Positions 7,019 to 9,566 of a stretch of DNA of 9,566 nt are shown one piece after another. The position numbers and the translations under genes were made by a program. Position 1 is the stretch's first letter. The number at the start of each line of letters is the position of its first letter. Below the pieces are notes generated by a model. The model saw nothing but the letters and a program-made list of their open reading frames with translations, searched no databases and was not told where the DNA came from. Origin of the DNA: Bacteroidales bacterium UBA4230 (GTDB lineage Bacteria; Bacteroidota; Bacteroidia; Bacteroidales; UBA932); assembly GCA_002395605.1 (NCBI GenBank), contig DGXO01000050.1:1-9566 (forward strand). The letters are read 5' to 3'.

Positions 7019-7051
7019 TTGTGCGAATATACAAAAAATTATATAATTTTG
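7019..7051 (+). promoter_or_regulatory. Putative promoter of the DUF975 gene
   Basis: TTG at 7019-7021 and a perfect TAnnTTTG box, TAATTTTG, at 7044-7051; the spacer is 22 bp, slightly longer than usual. The ATG at 7078 follows after 26 bp. The region is AT-rich and lies between divergent genes. Confidence 0.5.
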
Positions 7052-7077
7052 TGATTAAGAAATAACTACGTATCAAT

Positions 7078-7815
7078 ATGAAAACCAACCAAGATTACAA
7101 GAACGCCGCCCTCGCAGCCCTTCGCGGCAACTGGGGAAAGGCCGTAGTGGCAACCCTCATTTACGTGCTTCTCATATCCCTGATAACTGGTCCCACAGTA
7201 TACACCACCACCAAAATTCAGTCCCAGCTCACGGAACTTGCTGCAACACATCCCACCGGATATCAGGCTGCAGCCCTTATAACATCACCGGAATTCGTTG
7301 CCATTCAGGCGCAGTCCACGCGCGCCAGCGGCATCTCCACCCTCCTGGAGTTCCTTGTAATGATGCCACTGTCCCTTGGTTTTCTCAACGCCTGCAGAAG
7401 GCTCCTTGTTGCCGGAGACAACAATTTCATTTCCAATACCTTCCGCATTGGCTTCGGCAATTATTGGCACAAGGTGTGGGGCATGCTCCTCATGAGCATT
7501 CTCATTTTCCTGTGGTCCCTGCTTCTAATTATCCCGGGCATCATCAAATTGTTCTCCTACGCCATGACCCCCTTCATCCTTGAGGAGAATCCGGAGCTCG
7601 GCGCCTCTGAGGCCATCCACCGCAGCCGCATGATGATGCGCGGCCACAAGTTCGACCTCTTCTACCTCTACCTCAGCTTCATCGGCTGGTTCCTCCTGTG
7701 CCTCCTCACCGCCGGAATCGGCTTCTTGTGGCTGGCTCCCTACGTAGACACCTCCCTTGCCGCCTTCTACGAAGACGTCAAGTCCGACTACGCCCTCAAC
7801 GGCGGGCTGGACTAG
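7078..7815 (+). CDS. DUF975-family integral membrane protein
   Basis: A 245-residue integral membrane protein of the DUF975 family; function unknown. The N terminus carries the family pattern of an 'A...LRGNWGKAV' stretch (11-23) leading into the first membrane segment (about 21-38). Further segments lie at about 87-105, 132-154 (ending in IIPGIIKLFSYAMTPFILEENPE, the best-conserved family block) and 194-222 (LYLSFIGWFLLCLLTAGIGFLWLAPY, again typical). The block EAIHRSRMMMRGHK between segments 3 and 4 is the usual cytoplasmic loop. The C terminus ends soon after AAFYEDV, as in relatives, so the gene is full length. No strong Shine-Dalgarno site is seen before the ATG, as is common in this phylum. 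It is divergent from lemA and is followed directly by repeat element D, whose first word starts 7 bp after the stop codon. Confidence 0.92.
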   Translation: MKTNQDYKNAALAALRGNWGKAVVATLIYVLLISLITGPTVYTTTKIQSQLTELAATHPTGYQAAALITSPEFVAIQAQSTRASGISTLLEFLVMMPLSLGFLNACRRLLVAGDNNFISNTFRIGFGNYWHKVWGMLLMSILIFLWSLLLIIPGIIKLFSYAMTPFILEENPELGASEAIHRSRMMMRGHKFDLFYLYLSFIGWFLLCLLTAGIGFLWLAPYVDTSLAAFYEDVKSDYALNGGLD

Positions 7816-7821
7816 CGCTTT

Positions 7822-7982
7822 GTCGCAGGTCAGGGGCCACTTTGTCGCAGGTCTGCATTTTTGGGCCGAACTGCGACGCAAATCGGCCATAGGACGCAAA
7901 AACCGTCGCAGGTCAGGCATTTTTTGCAGACCTGCGACATTTCGTATCACCACCTGCGACGATTTCCACTACCACCTGCGAC
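7822..7982. repeat. Repeat element D: word GTCGCAGGTC on the same scaffold as the 135-bp family
   Basis: The word GTCGCAGGT(C) lies in + orientation at 7822, 7844 and 7905. The complement ACCTGCGAC lies at 7930, 7952 and 7974, with a near copy (AACTGCGAC) at 7869-7877. Spacing is exactly 22 bp within 7822/7844 and within 7930/7952/7974. The central part has two 34-bp hairpin units (7844-7877 and 7905-7938) offset by 61 bp. A core stem GGCCGA (7864-7869) / TCGGCC (7883-7888) sits around the inner complement word. AAAAAC precedes the second + word. A 14-bp perfect inverted repeat joins 7844-7857 with 7925-7938. This is the same order of parts as copies A-C but with a different word. Copy C begins 6 bp after its end. 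Confidence 0.85.
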
Positions 7983-7988
7983 GCCTTT

Positions 7989-8123
7989 GCCGTGTTTACA
8001 CTTAAAACGCCCATAAGGCCGATTTCACTGCACACACGGCAAGGAAATCGGCCATTTTCGTGAAAAACGCTGCCGTGTTTACATGGAAAACGCCGCTACA
8101 TACAATCTGACTGTAAACACGGT
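7989..8123 (-). repeat. 135-bp palindromic intergenic element, copy C (inverted)
   Basis: Reverse-complement relative to copies A and B, again exactly 135 bp, with about 8 differences from copy B, mostly in one loop. In window orientation the words lie at 7989-8000 (+), 8029-8040 (TGCACACACGGC, -), 8072-8083 (+) and 8112-8123 (-, last base changed to T). The core stem is 8017-8026 with 8044-8053. It sits between the DUF975 gene and the tRNA-Pro promoter, here between co-directional genes. Confidence 0.93.
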
Positions 8124-8155
8124 AGATGGCACGAATGAACGTAGGCACGGGAACA

Positions 8156-8186
8156 TTGTATAATTGTGGATTAATTAGTATCTTTG
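8156..8186 (+). promoter_or_regulatory. Promoter of tRNA-Pro (and probably xylB)
   Basis: TTG at 8156-8158, a 20-bp spacer and a perfect -7 box TATCTTTG at 8179-8186. This is an excellent match to the Bacteroidetes housekeeping promoter (TTG-N19-21-TAnnTTTG). Transcription would begin a few bases later, just before the tRNA at 8197. No other promoter fits between here and the kinase start, so the two are probably transcribed together. Confidence 0.75.
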
Positions 8187-8196
8187 CATAGTAAAT

Positions 8197-8270
8197 CGGG
8201 GTGTGGCGCAGTTGGCTAGCGCATCTGGTTTGGGACCAGAGGGTCGTGTGTTCGAGTCACATCACCCCGA
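8197..8270 (+). tRNA. tRNA-Pro (anticodon TGG)
   Basis: A complete cloverleaf of 74 nt. The acceptor stem CGGGGTG (8197-8203) pairs with CACCCCG (8263-8269), with discriminator A at 8270. The D arm has GCGC...GCGC. The anticodon stem TCTGG/CCAGA holds the loop TTTGGGA with anticodon TGG at 8231-8233, reading CCN proline codons. The T arm is GTGTG-TTCGAGT-CACAT. The CCA end is not encoded and must be added after 3' processing. The kinase start codon lies only 3 nt downstream. Confidence 0.97.
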
Positions 8271-8273
8271 CAT

Positions 8274-9566
8274 ATGATCCTACTAGGCTATGATATCGGC
8301 AGCTCTTCTGTAAAGGCGTCGCTGGTAGACGCCCTTACAGGCAAGTGCCTGGCCACTGCTTTCTATCCGGAAAAGGAAGCCCCCATCATCTCAAGACAGC
8401 CCGGCTGGGCAGAGCAAGACCCTGCCATGTGGCTTGGAAACCTGAAACTTGCTACGGCCGATGTCCTTCACCAGCTTAAGGATGCCGGGTACGGTGCCCG
8501 TGACATCAAGGCAATCGGCATTTCATACCAGATGCACGGACTTGTGTGCGTGGACAAGGACATGAATGTCCTGAGGCCTTCCATAATATGGTGCGACTCC
8601 AGGGCCGTCCCTTATGGAAACGCCGCCGCAGAGGCCTTGGGGCAGGATTTCTGCCTCAGTCACCTCCTGAATTCCCCCGGAAATTTCACCGCTGCAAAGC
8701 TGGCCTGGGTGAAGGAGAACGAGCCCGCATTATATGAGCGCATCTGGAAGATAATGCTTCCCGGAGACTATATCGCAATGCGCCTCACGGGAAATGTCTG
8801 CACAACGGTAAGCGGCCTCTCCGAAGGTATTTTCTGGGATTTCAAGGCAAACGCCCCTTCAAGGGAACTGCTGGATTATTTCGGCTTTGACGAGACCATC
8901 CTTCCTCAGCGGAAGCCCACCTTCGGCATTCAGGGCACCCTTACAAAGGCTGCGGCCGAAGCCCTTGGCCTGCCGGAGGGCATTCCCGTCACATACCGCG
9001 CCGGGGACCAGCCCAACAACGCCCTCAGCCTCAATGTGTTCAATCCCGGGGAAATTGCCTCTACCGCAGGCACTTCCGGGGTTGTCTACGGCGTTATCGG
9101 GGAGGTCAATTATGATCCTCAGTCCCGCGTGAACACCTTTGCGCACGTAAACCATAGCGCGGAGAATCCCCGCCTGGGAGTGCTCCTTTGCATAAACGGC
9201 ACCGGCATCCTCAACTCCTGGATACGCCGCAACGTGGCTCCGGATGGCATTTCATATGTCCAGATGAACCAAATGGCCGAAACCGTTCCAATTGGCTCGG
9301 AAGGCGTTTCCATCCTTCCCTTCGGCAATGGGGCCGAACGCATGCTTTGCAATGAGGATACCGGCTGCAGCGTCCACGGAGTGAACTTCAACCGCCACGG
9401 CAGGGCTCACCTCATGAGGGCCGCCCAGGAGGGAATTGTGTTCTCTTTCCAGTACGGCATTGAAATCATGCAGCAGATGGGCCTCAAGGTGGACAAGATT
9501 CACGCAGGCCTTGCCAACATGTTCCAGAGCGCAATTTTCCGTGAAACCCTTGCGGGAGTTTCCGGC
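8274..9566 (+). CDS. xylB: Xylulokinase (FGGY family), 3' partial
   Basis: The first 431 residues of an FGGY-family sugar kinase, best matching Bacteroides-type xylulokinases, which phosphorylate D-xylulose with ATP to xylulose 5-phosphate for the pentose phosphate pathway (cytoplasm). The N-terminal phosphate-binding motif is LLGYDIGSSSVKASLVDA (3-20). The substrate-region QMHG is at 86-89. LPGDYIAMRLTG and the following TTVSGLSEGIFWD match the family. YRAGDQPNNA carries the probable catalytic base Asp245, and the second ATP-binding motif is STAGTSGVVYG. About 60 C-terminal residues should lie beyond the window. The ATG at 8274 is chosen because the conserved N terminus begins there; no Shine-Dalgarno site is possible because the tRNA ends 3 nt upstream. 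It is probably co-transcribed with the tRNA. Related FGGY kinases act on other pentuloses, so substrate is inferred. Confidence 0.88.
   Translation, partial: MILLGYDIGSSSVKASLVDALTGKCLATAFYPEKEAPIISRQPGWAEQDPAMWLGNLKLATADVLHQLKDAGYGARDIKAIGISYQMHGLVCVDKDMNVLRPSIIWCDSRAVPYGNAAAEALGQDFCLSHLLNSPGNFTAAKLAWVKENEPALYERIWKIMLPGDYIAMRLTGNVCTTVSGLSEGIFWDFKANAPSRELLDYFGFDETILPQRKPTFGIQGTLTKAAAEALGLPEGIPVTYRAGDQPNNALSLNVFNPGEIASTAGTSGVVYGVIGEVNYDPQSRVNTFAHVNHSAENPRLGVLLCINGTGILNSWIRRNVAPDGISYVQMNQMAETVPIGSEGVSILPFGNGAERMLCNEDTGCSVHGVNFNRHGRAHLMRAAQEGIVFSFQYGIEIMQQMGLKVDKIHAGLANMFQSAIFRETLAGVSG

Noticed and set aside
7757..8005. Plus-strand open frame across the end of the DUF975 gene and element D
   Set aside because: Starts inside the DUF975 gene in another frame and continues through repeat sequence; no recognisable protein character.
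8124..8196. Riboswitch or regulatory leader for the sugar kinase
   Set aside because: Only about 70 bp lie between copy C and the tRNA, and they hold the TTG/TATCTTTG promoter. A short GGCACG repeat (8128 and 8144) is seen, but no structured leader.

Overview
This window looks like the chromosome of a Bacteroidales bacterium, probably a gut lineage. The evidence is the protein flavour (a LemA/DUF2207 pair, a DUF975 membrane protein, a Bacteroides-like xylulokinase), promoters of the Bacteroidetes TTG-N20-TAnnTTTG type (clearest before the tRNA gene), and the general lack of strong Shine-Dalgarno sites. A genus cannot be fixed from sequence alone.

Layout. 1-2674: uvrA, 5' end cut by the window (+). 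2675-2983: gene-free stretch between convergent genes, holding a 22-bp-period repeat array, a 135-bp palindromic element (copy A) and a second 22-bp-period array with a different word. 2984-3592: lipoprotein nitroreductase (-). 3729-4644: Y1/HUH transposase of the REP-associated (RAYT-like) type (+), split by a 1-nt frameshift. 4651-4785: copy B of the 135-bp element, in the 156-bp gap between convergent genes. 4801-7002: lemA followed by a DUF2207 gene (-), joined stop-to-start. 7078-7815: DUF975 membrane protein (+). 7816-8196: gene-free stretch holding a related repeat element built on another word (element D), copy C of the 135-bp element in inverted orientation, and a promoter. 8197-8270: tRNA-Pro(TGG). 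8274-9566: xylulokinase (xylB-like), 3' end cut by the window.

The most interesting content lies between the genes. Copies A, B and C are all exactly 135 bp, differ from each other at only a few positions, and contain the word GCCGTGTTTACA (or its complement) four times in the order +, -, +, - (read from either end), with an 83-bp offset between equivalent positions. Element D has the same order of parts (word+, GGCCGA stem half, word-, ATCGGCC stem half, AAAAAC, word+, word-), but its word is GTCGCAGGTC. The scaffold thus appears to be kept while the repeated word is swapped as a set. Extra copies of D's word, and two further words beside copy A, occur as tandem arrays with a strict 22-bp period. 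A Y1/HUH transposase gene ends 6 bp before copy B, so a REP/RAYT-like relationship is a natural hypothesis, though this gene copy is frameshifted.

The genes themselves are mostly housekeeping or ordinary accessory functions: nucleotide excision repair, a putative FMN oxidoreductase, envelope membrane proteins, a proline tRNA and pentose catabolism. No operon longer than lemA-DUF2207 is evident.
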